Assembly: GCA_029891385.1 (NCBI GenBank)
Contig: CM057226.1
Span: forward strand, 90,652,977-90,716,976
DNA: 64,000 bases
Reading direction: 5' to 3'
DNA from: Erythroxylum novogranatense
Lineage: Eukaryota > Streptophyta > Magnoliopsida > Malpighiales > Erythroxylaceae
Within the stretch, counting starts at the first letter, position 1, and every line of letters starts with the position of its first letter. The notes under the pieces are model-generated. The model was given only the letters and a program-made list of their open reading frames with translations. It had not been told where the DNA came from and did not search any database. Position numbers and translations under genes: made by a program. Shown here one piece after another: positions 21,011 through 32,830 of this stretch.

Positions 21011-23542
21011 TTCTACATATACTTAAGAAAAATATTTGTACCAAAGACTTCTCTTTGTTTAATAAAGAAGTAACAGTACATTTTAAAGTGAAATTTAAAT
21101 AATAAACATAATCAAGAACTCTTTAGTTGAATTATTATTTTAACTCAATTTTATTATTATTATGATTATTTTATAAATTTTATTGATCAATTTTTCATTA
21201 AAAAGAGTAAACAATTTATTTTTCAAATTTTAAATAATTTAAAATTACAAAATACATAACAAATGCAAAAGATTAAACTACCCTCTCATTCTATGATATT
21301 CAATATTAAAAACAAGCCTTCTAATTTCATAATCCTCAGTCCCTGTATACGATGGATGAGAAAATTGTTCCATGTACAAAGTGGCAAGTGAGCTTTCACT
21401 TCAATTGATGGGAAAATTTCAACTTGTGTCTTCATCTCAGCTTTAAGTTTATCCAAAGCAAGTGTGGAAGAATCCTAGTTGAAGAATTTTGACAGTCACC
21501 AACTTCCTTTAATCTTCGTGATGATAAGACCCTTGAAGAACTTTTCGAGTCCTCTTGCAATCCTTGTAGTGCAAGGTGTCTGTTCCAAGCTAGTACTCCT
21601 TGCAAAGTGAAAGCCATAAGACAAACTTCTAAAACAACACTTTATTCTATTCTTATTGCACGCACGCTTCTGATTATTCTTAGTCTTGGAAAGTGAGGCC
21701 CGTCTATCTATTTCTGTATAGCTTTTGCCTCATCCTTTGCATCAATCCGTCCAAAGAGAAAGGGAAAGAATCATGAGATGAGAACATACAGAAAAGTGAA
21801 CCCTGTGCACGAGGGGACACGAACCTACTTTTAAATCTCACGTGGGTAGTGCTAAATGACTAGTCAGACAAAACATATTAGCTTCAAGATTACACCATTG
21901 AAATATCATGGATGGCCTAGGCATCCACTCGCAAGATGGTCTCTTATTAGTGTTCCGAGTCCGATAGCAACCATGGAGAGTCCCCATGTTCTCACGTGTA
22001 TATCGATTCATCGCCAACGAAAGCTTTGTAATTTTAAGAATCATCCGTTGCCCTATTCTCATTACCAATACGACTACAATTCTGAAGCTATAATGCTATT
22101 GTTTATAGACACTGAACTTTTCTTTAATGGTCAAGTTGGGTTTGAATAATTATTCATAGTAAAGGAAATTAGTCCACATATACTTTATTTCAGAGATTGA
22201 TTGAGAGGAAACACATTCCGTTTAATATATAGAGTTGTCAAGATATAATATGTGATGTAAGACTATCCTCTATTTATCACATAAGTAATTAACACAAATA
22301 TTTTGAACTCTTAATGTTAAAATTTTAAAATTATTATAATTTTAAGAATTTGAATTTTCAATCAATTATTAAAAAGTACATCATAAAACCCTTTTAACCC
22401 AACCAAATCAATGCTTAAATTGGTGACATCAATGTAACAAATTATGTAACCCATCAATTCTTTCAATCCCACTTAGAGTAGGCTTTAAGGACCCGTGCAT
22501 CATGATTCCTACCAAGAATAACCGAACGCACATAATAAAACGTATTTGTTTAGGAGAGTGGATGAAGCACATGCAATGGTGTATCAGTCTCTCTCTCTCG
22601 TATTTAACAAAGGCTATTAGATCCATCTCCTTTAATGCGAGAGCCTATAAAATAGTACAAGAAGTAGGTAAGATCGGTCCTTACACTACAAAAAAATGCA
22701 TTTATTTTTATAGCATGCATGCCCATATAATTGTGACTTTCCATTTTTTTAATTATCATCATAATCACCTGTCAACAGTTCAAACCATATCCCTCTCTTT
22801 AATTCCAGTCTATGCTAAAGGCTAGATCCTAAATTAAAGTATGAAATCAAATTGGATTCCTTCCATTCATATATTCTTCAACGTCATCCTGATGCTCCTA
22901 TTAATATTGAATTGATATGATATGTTATAACAAACACTAATTTATCACATGTGACGATTAAAGTGGTAAAATGAGTCCTGTATTAATTTAAAAACATGTG
23001 TAGGATCTCTCTTTATTTTCCGGAAATCTCTTTATAACTGGCCAATTTCTCTGCTTCTTTAATCTGAACACACGCGAAGAAAGAATATGCTGCTATTTAA
23101 TTATTAGAGGCCTAGCTAGATCGACCAAAGTATTTTTAGATTTTAGAAGGGACAAGAACATGCTGCTATGCATTTTCCACTATAGGCTACAAAATGGCTA
23201 CGCCGATCTCTATATGGATACTTTATAGACCAAATTCTAAATTTTTACACGAGAATATTGTGTTCTTGTTCCTTAGATTTTCGTGCGTATGGAAGATCGC
23301 CTCTCACTGTTATCTTCTAGTTCTGGTTCCACAATAAGTGTCCATATCCCACAATCTCTTCTCATTCCATATATAACTCAGATGTGCCAAAACTTTATGC
23401 TATAAATTATAAGGATATTCCAAATCAAGCAACATGCATGTGATTGCCTCCTTCTTTTGATGGGAATTTCGAGTCGGTGTTAAATAAGATTTTAAGTATA
23501 TGTCATTATTTGTAAATTATATTTGACAATAAAAATTTAAGC
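21011..23542. other. Spacer between CACTA-2 and LINE
   Basis: I find no gene. Open frames up to 107 codons exist but have no recognisable motif, no paired splice signals and no codon texture that stands out. The sequence is AT-rich from 21010 to 21300 and mixed afterwards. Confidence 0.5.
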
Positions 23543-24160
23543 ATGAAGAAATCACAAGGGGAGAAAGTCTGTTTGGATTTCAAATATAAACGGCTAAATA
23601 CCTTTTGTTACTTCTGCAGCATTGTTGGCCACACGGATCGTTTTTGTCATCTTTTGAATGAACACCCACAAATCCCTCGTGAGAAATTTGCTTATAGCTC
23701 ATGGTTGAAAGTGGAATTGAGGAGAGTTAACCAGGTAGGCGCCAAATGGCTAAGGTCGGAAACTGATCTTCCGGCGGAATCCAAAGTTAATCCCGCAGAT
23801 GGTCCAGCGAGAAGTGACCTCATTCCGATGAGCTCTAATGACAGAGAAAAGTCAAACAATCATGCCGAAAATCAGGGGCTGCAAATCACAACTGCCAATC
23901 ACATTAGTGGATCACAGAGTCAGGAGATACAGATTCAGGCAGTAAATGCGATAACGACAAATCCCGCTGATATTGCGTCCTTTCCATATCCAGCAGAAGA
24001 CACATTAGTGATTGTTGATTCTAAGCGCCGACGACTCCAGGAAAAAATGGCGCTTGTCAATGTTGACATGGATGAAGAATATATCCCGAGTACTTTAGAG
24101 GTTGGGCCAAAAAACTTGAATTCGGTGGGCTTTGTTTATGAAGCCCACTGCAATACATAA
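23543..24160 (+). pseudogene. LINE ORF1 fragment with CCHC zinc knuckle
   Basis: An open segment of 205 codons starts inside the domain. CYFCSIVGHTDRFC (23608-23649) is a CX2CX4HX4C zinc knuckle of the type found in plant LINE ORF1 proteins, after the DUF4283 region. The rest is hydrophilic and Ser/Asn-rich. ORF1 proteins bind the LINE RNA. The upstream DUF4283 part is absent, so the ATG at 23543 is probably fortuitous and marks the truncation point rather than a true start. Confidence 0.8.
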
Positions 24161-24164
24161 GTAC

Positions 24165-26197
24165 CTTAAGTTGAAACTGCCGGGGGCTTGGGAACCCCCG
24201 AACAATCCGAGCATTACAGGATATTGTGTCCGAAAAGGGACCCAATTTTATTTTTCTTATGGAAACAAAACTTACTAGAGACAGACTTGTACCAATAAAA
24301 ACGAAGCTGGGTTTTGCAGGTATGTTCACGGTGGACCCAACCATATTGACGTCATGGTCTGTATTGAAGGAGTTAAACGTTGGCGTTTGACTGGCTTCTA
24401 TGGATTTCTAGAAAGGCATAATCGGCGATTAGGCTAGGATTTGCTTAGGCAACTACAACCAAAGTCGCCATTGCCATGGTGTGTCATTGGTGACTTCAAC
24501 TATATCATGTTCTTATCTGAAAAACAAGGAAACCATACACATCCTCGAGCGCTGATGGAGGGCTTCCGGCAGGTGTGACTGGACTGTCAGTTATATGATT
24601 TGGGAGCGGAGGGTTCACTGTTCACTTGGGAGAATCGACGTAATGGATCTACAATGGTGAGAGAAAGGCTGGATAGGGCAGTAGGAATGATCACATGGTC
24701 CTCTTTGTTCTCCAAGGCACGAATTCCTGTCCTCCAAACGGATTCTTCGAATCACTTACCAATCTTTCTGTCACTGGGAATTCAACTGAAAGGTTTTGTG
24801 ACACGTCGTTTTCGTTTTGAGAATGCCTGGACCTTAGAAGATGCATGTCGACAGAGGTATATTGTACCATCTTTAGGACAAACTTCACCAGTGCTCTAAA
24901 GACTTACAAAGTTGGGCAAAATTACACAGTATGCAATTCCACAATCAACTAAAGAAGATTAAGCAGCAGATGGAAGATTTGTGTCGTCACTCGATAGTTC
25001 ATATGGAGACATTACGAAACTTGGAAAAACAATACAGAGAAACTCTCCCCTAACAGCAAATGTACTGGAAACAGAGGTCTAAACAGCACTGGTTAGCAGA
25101 AGGTGATGCTAATACGAAGTTTTTTCATCTCATGGCCTCCCACAAGCATAGGAAGAATTTCATTTCTAAGCTCAAAAACAATAGTGGTGAATGGATTGAC
25201 TGGGATCAAGGACTCCCGAACATGTTGCTGGACTACTTCCATAAACTTTTCACTTCTACATGTGGAGATATAAGCTCGATTTTAATTAATGTGGATCGTA
25301 AGGTCACTCAATAGCAAAACGATTTTTTAATGGCTCCATATACTGAAGGGGAGGTGCGACAAACGTTATTCGCCATGCATCCTGACAAGTCGCTGGGGCT
25401 AGATGATTTTAATCCAGGATTTTTTCAGATGTATTGGGACATAGTGGGGAATGATGTTAGCCAAGCGTGCCTCGAAATTTTGAATGGAGATAATCCCATG
25501 CCGGGATTGAACAGAACCAACATCATTCTGATCCCAAAGAAGCACTTACCTGAAATGATAGCTGATTTACGACCTATCTCCCTAAGCAATGTCACTGATT
25601 GTATTGTTTGCAAAGTACTAGCCAATCGATTAAAACAGGTTTTACCCCAGATTATTTCTGCAACGCAAAGTGCGTTTGTGCCCCATCGATTAATTACTGA
25701 TAATGTTATTGTGGCTCATGAGCTATTCCATCATATCAAGAGGAAAACTCAAGGAAAGATGGGTTTTCTTGCACTCAAAACTGACATGAGTAAGGCTTAT
25801 GATCGTATAGAATGGGAGTATTCGCGATAGATCCTGTTGAAACTGGGATTTCATGAAGTATGGGTTTCGAAGATTATGAAAATAGTTACATCGGTATCCT
25901 ACTATTTTGTTCGGGGTAACGAAGAGTACGGACCTTTGACCCCTAATCGTGGATTGCGACAGGGAGACCCACTGTCTCCTTATTTGTTCATCTTGTGTGC
26001 GGAAGGCTTATCGGCAAGTATACACAAATCACAGGCTTGAGGTCTCATCCATGGGCCGGTAATAGCAAGAGGGGCTAATCCAGTATCTCATCTGTTTTTT
26101 ACAGATGATGCTATATTCTTTACCCGAGCTACAGTGGAGGAGGCGATACTTCTCAAAACTGTATTGCAACAGTATGAGAATGCATCTGGCCAACAAA
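24165..26197 (+). pseudogene. LINE ORF2 5' part: endonuclease and reverse transcriptase
   Basis: The endonuclease start is seen as CRGLGNPRTIRALQ (24177-24218), with the catalytic Glu in METK. Near 24336 a deletion moves the frame to NHIDVMVC, and GDFNYI (about 24490) follows. Stops occur at about 24436 and 24577. The RT part includes HPDKSLGLDDFNPGF (about 25370), the LRPISLSN block (about 25570), SAFVPHRLITDN (about 25670), GLRQGDPLSPYLF (about 25952) and the active-site box FTDDAIFF (about 26099), where FADD is usual. Further stops lie at 25312-25314, 25828-25830 and 26038-26040. The copia insertion interrupts the sequence right after GQQIN. Confidence 0.87.
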
Positions 26198-26202
26198 TTA
26201 AC
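26198..26202 (+). other. Target-site duplication TTAAC, left copy
   Basis: ttaac precedes the LTR here and recurs at 30861-30865 after the other LTR, marking the copia insertion into the LINE. Confidence 0.93.
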
Positions 26203-27090
26203 TGTTGGATTTTTCTACTGATTTCCTGTTATCTTTAATAACCAAGACTGATAAAGATTTGACAATTTGCAGGAATGAAAAATGCAGAAAAGTAAAGACA
26301 CCAGTATTTTACTTGGTTCGATAGCATAAAGCTATCTACGTCCAAGGTTCCCACTTGATAGTGGTGTAGGAAATTTCACTAAGCGAAGAAGAAAAATGAA
26401 GAACAAGTACAGAGATTTGAGTGTTCTATGGAACACCTGCAGCAAGAATCCCTCAAGCTCACCAGTATCCAAAAATGGTACTCTAGCACTCTCTGAATTT
26501 TTCTTCTCAATGTTTTCTGACTTTCACAACTCAATACAATGAACAATGGAAGATCGAAATTTCTTTGTAATGTGCTGTGTCTTAAGCCTCTCTCCTTGTT
26601 TTTATACAGCTGAAGAAGATATTTGGATGTGTTTATTTACATCTGGTCTCCTCCATGTGCCTATCACGTGGGTCTTTAATTGCCTCTCCTTGATGCTCTG
26701 CGTTTTGAATGTGCTGGCTGCTTCCTTGGTTTGCTTCAGATAGTGATAAAAATGACAGCATCTTGAGTAATATTCTTCTAACTGCTACCTTTTGTGTTTT
26801 GTATTTGTTGTTGCTGCGTTTTACACCTGAAGCTTGAGACAATGTAACATGATAGAGTTAAATGAGTTATTACTGATGTAATAAACGACTATGTTTTGAG
26901 ATAAACTCTTCAGACACGTTATTGGCCTTTTGTCTCCACGTGTTTGAGTCTTTATTCATTAGTCTTCAGCTGATATGTTCTTCTCCTCCTTCTCTTCTTC
27001 GACAACTCACAGACATAAACTTCTTATTTTCTTTATGCTTTTGTTGCTTCTACGTGTGGATTGATGGAGAATCAAGTGATTTTCCTCACA
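26203..27090 (-). repeat. 3' LTR of the copia element in the LINE
   Basis: 888 bp, starting tgttgg and ending cctcaca on the plus strand. It is a direct copy of 29957-30860 with scattered mostly C/T and G/A differences. Confidence 0.93.
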
Positions 27091-27108
27091 TCTTTTCCCT
27101 CCTTCTCC
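27091..27108 (-). other. Polypurine tract of the copia element in the LINE
   Basis: On the minus strand this reads as a purine run (ggagaagga followed by gggaaaaga) directly abutting the LTR start tgtgagg. It is the expected plus-strand primer site. Confidence 0.85.
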
Positions 27109-27399
27109 ATTAATCCATACTTAGAGCCACCATCTGTGAGTGAAACCCAAAAACCCGGAAACCTATTTCTTCCAAAACTTTGTGAGATCTGTCAAAATCT
27201 TCTTAGATTTCAAGAGGTTTCCCTTCTATTTCACCTACCCTAGCTGAAATTGAAAAAAACCCTAAACAAAAACCCCAATCTGAAAATCCCCAAATCCAAA
27301 CCCTAATCTTCACCCTTGTGAGATCGATGATTCGACTTGGTATCATGGGGATCTTCGATCTGTGAGTAATCCTGCAAAAATGAATTTATTTTGGATTAG

Positions 27400-28700
27400 T
27401 ATTTTAGTTTTGATATCGAAGGATTTAACTCACCTTTGATCTTTTTCAGTTGACGAAGCCTTCACTAGCTTGTCCTCACGTCTTTGAGTCCGATGTCAAC
27501 ATGCTTGGACCTCTCATGCAAGACCGGATCGTGCTCGGTATAAAGCATTTTGACTATATGTGAAAGTTCTTATTGTAGCTAGGTTAGTTTTAATTTCTGC
27601 TAGGATGCCTGTTAGCCATGTTAATACCTTAACCCCTTCTGTGATTGCATAAAATTCTGCTTCTATGGTTGAGATTGATACACCTGATTGTTGCTGTACC
27701 TTCCAACTTACTGTGTTTCCTGCTAGTGTAAAAAATATGCAGACATTAATTTCATTGTGTTTTTATCTGTTGCATATTTTGCATCTACATATCCATGTAG
27801 ACTTAGACTGCTATTGTTTGTTAGCTTAGACTTATTGAAACACAGTTCATGGTTTAGGGTTCTAGCAAGGTATCTGAAGACATTCTTCAGTCCTTGCCAA
27901 TGCTCTAAGCTAGGATTAGACATGAACTTGCTTAGAATGCTAATAACATGAGCAAGATTAGGTCTGGTACACAGCATCATATACATGATGCTACCAAGTC
28001 CAACATCATAGGGGTATTTTAGTATGGCTTTCTTCTCTTCTTCAGATTAGGGGCACTTGTCTGCAACCATCTGAAGATGTGGGCTTATAGGAAGGGAGGT
28101 AGGTTTTGTCAATTCCATATTGAACTGGCCAATAACCTTTCGGATGTAGCTCTTCTGGTTCAACCACAGTTTCCCTTCCCTCCTATTCCTTATAGTTTGC
28201 ATCCCTAGCAACTTCTGAGCCTTAGCTTCTTCAAAACTTTCAGGAACCTTACCCTCAACTTCAATCTCTTCCCTCCTTTCTTCATACTGTGCTATGCCTA
28301 CTGGAGGCTTCACAGTTTCTAATTGTGAACCACTATCATCTTCGAATTCTGGTGGTACAATAAAGTATGCTGATTGGTTTAAGGCTCCTAAATTCTCCTG
28401 AGTATCACTATGGAGATCATAGTTTTCTTTAGGTATTAAACCTTGCCTAGGGAGATGATGCAGGCTTTTATTGCCTGCATGAACCAACCTTACACTTTCT
28501 GTTGGTTCAGGGTTTCTAATTTCTGAAATTTGATTAATTTCAGTTGTACCTATTACATAGTATAGGCCACCCCTCTTCACTCCTCTAATGATGATTTTCC
28601 CATCCTTTAGGATTTCTCTAAGTCCATCTTTGGATCTGATCTGAAAGCCTTGCTTATCGATCAAGCTTTCTAAAATCAGATTTCTCCTTATTCCAGGCAC
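27400..28700 (-). pseudogene. pol: Copia pol remnant with internal deletions
   Basis: Read leftward, 28700-28540 is the end of the protease/pre-integrase linker (MPGIRRNLILESL, GLYYV). The sequence then passes, with no integrase domain, into an acidic linker and a late RT block (LLGMQTIRNRREGKLWLNQKSY, about 28200-28130). A TAG near 28048 follows, then the post-RT segment CTRPNLAHVISILSKFM (27986-27723) and RNase H fragments with several stops down to about 27400. The RT catalytic YVDD box and all DDE integrase motifs are missing. This copy could not replicate on its own. Confidence 0.82.
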
Positions 28701-28714
28701 AAATCTGACGTTGC

Positions 28715-29743
28715 TTAGGATTCTTCTTTTCCATTAAACATGTTGATGGAAACCCTTCCTATGCCCTCTATCCTTTGCTGCCTAGAATCTGCCATTTTAA
28801 CCTTGGCAGTGACTGGTTCAAATGTAGTGAACCAGTCCCTATGAGGAGTGACATGCATGGTGCATCCTGAGTCAAATATCCACTCTCTACTTAGCTCCTC
28901 ACATATCTCACTCACAGCTAGTATTTCATCTTCACTGAAATTTTCAGGTTTTTCTACATTGCCTGAAATTCCACTTTTAGCTGCCTTGTCCCTCTTCTTT
29001 TTCCTACAATCCCTTACAAAATGCCCTTCTTTATCACAGTAGAAGCAAGTCTTAACTTTACCCTTTTTCTTCTTTTCTTTTTCTTCTTCTTCAGACTGTT
29101 TTTCTTTAACACTTCCCTTCTGCCACTTTCCCTTGCTGTTTTTCTTATGAGCTTTATTCTCATAGTTATTCTCTACAAATAATACTTCAGGCTCTTTCTT
29201 AAATGGATTGACTTCAACTATTTCTTCTATAAGAGAATCTAGAACCCTCTTTACAGCAAGTGTTTCTCCACTAGCATGCTTAATTATCTTCTTGAATGCA
29301 TTAAATTCAGAAGGTAATGACTTTAGGATTACTACAACTTGATGTTTCTCACTTATTTTCTCACCTATAGCTTCTAAATCTTGCACTAGCTTGAAGAAAT
29401 AGTCTAAGTTATCATCTAAGGATACTGAAGTATTCATTTTGTAGTTAGCAAGGTTGTGGAGAAGTGTCATCTTGTTAGGAAGACACTTCTTAGCAAACAA
29501 TTCATCAAGTTTGACACAAAGTTTCTATGCAGTGTTACAATTCTGCACTTTCCTTATCACTGTTGGTGATAAGTGAAGCATTAACTTGCAATGTGCAAGT
29601 CTTTGTATTTTCAGCTTCTTAATAGGATCATTTTCAAGGTCATAATCATCATCAATTGCACCATAACATTCATAAGACTCAAGAAGAGCTTGCATCTGGA
29701 GTTTCCAGATGGTAAAGTCTTCTTTACCAGAAAAAACATCCAT
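28715..29743 (-). pseudogene. gag: Copia gag and protease with one nonsense codon
   Basis: The ATG at 29743 (MDVFSGKEDFTIWKLQMQAL) begins a copia capsid domain of the UBN2 type. A single TAG at about 29526 stops it, and the same frame then continues to 28715. Downstream come a Lys/Glu-rich stretch, the zinc knuckle CFYCDKEGHFVRDC (about 29052-29011) and the aspartic protease motif WIFDSGCTMHVTPH (about 28886-28845). Gag packages the RNA and protease matures the polyprotein. Apart from the one stop and a frame change at the 3' end, this is the best-preserved part of the element, unlike its deleted pol. Confidence 0.88.
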
Positions 29744-29940
29744 TTCTTAACCTACCATAATTTCTATAATGTAAAGAAACTTAAAATTGCACTCACTTAC
29801 TGATGTTGAATGTATCTGATACTGAACTTACTGACTGATCTTGACTGGTTGTTTATGCTTCTTTACTGACTGATCTTGGATGATTCTTGATGCTTCTTTG
29901 CTGCTTGAAGTGTCCAAGAATTGTCCCAGGGTGTCTTGAA

Positions 29941-29952
29941 GCTCTGATACCA
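29941..29952 (-). other. Primer-binding site of the copia element in the LINE
   Basis: gctctgatacca on the plus strand equals TGGTATCAGAGC on the minus strand. It is complementary to the 3' end of initiator methionine tRNA, the usual copia primer, and lies 4 bp inside the 5' LTR. Confidence 0.92.
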
Positions 29953-29956
29953 CTTA

Positions 29957-30860
29957 TGTTGGGTTTTTCTACTGATTTCCTGTTATCTTTAATAACCAAG
30001 ACTGATAAAGATTTGACAATTTGCAGGAATGAAAAATGCAGAAAAGTAAAGACACCAGTATTTTACTTGGTTCGATAGCACAAAGCTATCTACGTCCAAG
30101 GTTCCCACTTGATAGTGGTGTAGGAAATTTCACTAAGCGAAGAAGAAAAATGAAGAATAAGTACAGAGATTTGAGTGTTCTATGGAACACCTGCAACAAG
30201 AATCCCTCAAGCTCACCAGTACCCAAAAATGGTACTCTAGCACTCTCTGAATTTTTCTTCTTAATGTTTTCTGACTTTCACAACTCAATACAATGAACAA
30301 TGGAAGATCAAAATTTCTATGTAATGTGTTGTGTCTTAAGCCTCTTTCCTTGTTTTTATACGGTTGAAGAAGATGATGCATTCGGATGTGTTTATTTACA
30401 TTTGGTGTCCTCTATGTGCCTATCATGTGGGTCTTTAATTGACTCTCCTTGATGCTCTGCGTTTTGAATGTGCTGGCTGCTTCCTTGGTTTGCTTCAGAT
30501 AGTGATAAAAACGGCAACATCTTGAGTAATATTCTTCTAACTGCCACCTTTTGCATTTTGTATTTGTTGTTGCTGCGTTTCACACTTGAAGCTTGAGACA
30601 ATGTAACATGACAGAGTTAAATGAGTTATTACTGATGTAATAAATGACTATGTTTTGAGATAAACTCTTCAGACACGTTATTGGCCTTTTATCTCCACGT
30701 GTTTGAGTCTTTATTCATTAGTCTTCAGCTGATATGTTCTTCGTATGTTCTCCTCCTCCTTCTCTTCTTCGACAACTCACAGACATAAACTTCTTATTTT
30801 CTTTATACTTTTGTTGCTTCTACGTGTGGATTGATGGAGAATCAAGTGATTTTCCTCACA
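29957..30860 (-). repeat. 5' LTR of the copia element in the LINE
   Basis: 904 bp, tgttgg to tcctcaca on the plus strand; functionally the 5' LTR because the primer-binding site adjoins it. It carries small insertions relative to the other LTR (gatgatgcattcgg versus gatatttgg; ttcgtatgttctcc versus ttcttctcc). Confidence 0.93.
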
Positions 30861-32776
30861 TTAACCTTCTCAAAGCAGGTATATCTTTTACTCCAAATGC
30901 TCTACCTGCAGTGAGGACGTTGATATGCCAAACATTGGGGGTGGAGGAGATTGCAGGACACACTAATTATTTAAGAATGTCGTCTGTCATTGGAAGGGGA
31001 AAGCGTCGGGTTTTTCATTATATGATAGAGAAGCTTACTAAGAGATTACAAGGATGGAAAGCGAAGGTACTATCCAAAGCAGGGAAGGATATATTACTGA
31101 GGAATGTGGCATAGGCTATGCCAAATTACCTTATGTCACTTTTTCTTTTACCGTTGGATACATGTAAAGAGTTGGAGAATTTGATGAATGGGTTCTTCTG
31201 CCAGAATGGTGGAAGTGATAACAAAGGTTTACGTTGGTTACGATGGAAGAAATTGGCCATACGAAAAATTTATGGAGGTTTGGGATATAGAGATTTGAGG
31301 CAGTTTAATCTTGCTCTTTTGACCAAACAAAGGTGACGGATCCTCAAACAACCTGACTCAATCGCGGCACAAATTCTCAAAACTCGGTATTTTCCCAACA
31401 CGGATTTCTTTTGAGCAGAGTTGGGGAATAATCCCAGCCAAATATGGAGAAGTATACATCAGGCCACATCACTCTTGCTTCAGGGTTGTCGAAGACGGGT
31501 TGGGGATGGACAAGATATACGTATTTGGAGAGATCCATGGCTAATGGATGAGGAGGATCCATTTGTAGAATCAGATTATAAGGAGCAAGTGGAATATGTG
31601 GTTGATCTGATTAGGGACCAGCGTTAGAAGGAGGATGTAATCAGACATATTTTCAATCCAAGAGACGCAGAGCTAATTTTACAGATTCCGCTTAGTTTTT
31701 CAAGGCGCAAGGATGAGTGGATGTGGACTCTTAATCATCAGGGTGAATATGGAGTTAAAGAAGGTTATCGGCTGGGGATGGAAGGCGTTAATCTAGAATT
31801 CAGAGAAACAAGTTTCCCTTGGGAGACGATTTGGCTGCTTCATTTACCAGGTAAAATCTAACTATTTATTTGGCGCCTGGTAAGAAAGACACTTCCCTGT
31901 AGAGCCACTTTAAAACAACGACACATGGACATACTTGATATTTGTCCTATATGCAATAGAGGCACAGAGAGCGACCACCATCTCTTTTTGCATTGTGAAT
32001 TTGCTATACATGTTTGGCGTCTCTATTCCGTGAGTTGGAATTTGGCTCCAGATGCAAAGGTACAACCTTGGCTGGCTTCGATTATGACAGAGTCTACGAA
32101 GACACAGAAGGAGGAGGTTTGCATGATATTATGGAGTATATGGATCCACCGCAATGAAGTTATATGGAACCAGAAAATTTAGACCCCATTTATCATTTTT
32201 CGGAGAGCTACCACAACTTTGGTGAAATGGATTACTGCTCAAAATAGGAAACACAATACAGCCGCCAAGATTCAACACCATCCCTCCAAATGGAAGGCTC
32301 CACAACCGAATCATTTTAAGTGTAATGTGGATGTGACGCTTTTATCTTCTGGTTTTTATGGCTTAGTAATGGTGATCCGGGACTGCAAAGGATTCAATTG
32401 TGGAGGTAAGCTAATGATTTTACCAAGTTGGAGGGATCCTCAAATAGGTGAAGCATTATGTTTTCGAGAAGCACTAAGCTGGATAAAGAAACTCCCTTTT
32501 GCCCCCATTTGTGTGAAAACGGACTCTCAAACAATTACACATTTCTTGACATCCACACAACATTTTCCTTCTTACTTTTCGATGATTATTGAGGATTGTA
32601 AAGTTCTTATGAATGAGCATCGGTTTATTTCCACTGCTTTTGTCAAGAGACCAGCGATTGAGGTTGCTCTTACGATAGCTAAAGCAGCCAATTCTATGTC
32701 TGGTTTTGAATGGGGGGTATGCCCACCCACTTTTCTGTATGATGTTTTGGATTTCAATATGAATAATATGCACTGA
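30861..32776 (+). pseudogene. LINE ORF2 3' part: end of RT, zinc-binding domain, RNase H
   Basis: This continues the RT thumb region after the copia insert (LLKAGISFTPN, then KLTKRLQGWKAKVLSKAGK near 31030-31090). The block MPNYLMSLFLLP (31118) and the GLGYRDLRQFNLALL block (31277) follow. The zf-RVT segment appears at 31925-32010 (CPICNRGTESDHHLFLHC). The last open segment (32219-32776) is an RNase H domain of the type fused to plant LINEs: FKCNVDVT, then GEALCFREALSW and KTDSQTITHFL. In-frame stops lie after RNVA, TKQR, DQR and NQKI. Several replace Trp or Gln codons. Confidence 0.86.
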
Positions 32777-32830
32777 GCACATCAGACAACGTTTCAATAA
32801 AAAATCTGTTCCCCTCACGGTAGGTGCGAA

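Larger units (their letters stand above)
26203..30860 (-). mobile_element. Minus-strand Ty1/copia element inserted in the LINE, internally deleted
   Basis: Two direct LTRs (26203-27090 and 29957-30860) bound the element, with the 5-bp target duplication TTAAC outside. The primer-binding site (29952 to 29941, tggtatcagagc on the minus strand) next to the right LTR and the polypurine tract next to the left LTR show that it is transcribed leftward. Gag and protease are largely present. Integrase and most of RT are deleted, and only the RT end and RNase H remnants follow, so the copy could move only with proteins from elsewhere. The LTRs differ by roughly 25-30 substitutions by eye plus small indels, so this is not a recent insertion. 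Confidence 0.93.
23543..32830 (+). mobile_element. L1-type plant LINE, 5'-truncated, split by a copia element
   Basis: Blocks in order are an ORF1 zinc knuckle, apurinic-type endonuclease, reverse transcriptase, a zinc-binding RT-associated domain and a C-terminal RNase H. This is the layout of plant L1-like LINEs. Removing the copia insert (26203-30860, plus one copy of the duplicated TTAAC) joins the RT halves. The N-terminal ORF1 domain is missing, as is common in 5'-truncated LINEs. The 3' end is uncertain: an AATAAA lies at about 32799, but no clear poly(A) tail or target duplication is visible. Many stops and frameshifts show that it is dead. Confidence 0.88.

Noticed and set aside
21432..21617. 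61-codon minus-strand ORF near 21.5 kb
   Set aside because: Weakly reminiscent of a retrotransposon fragment, but no motif could be named.
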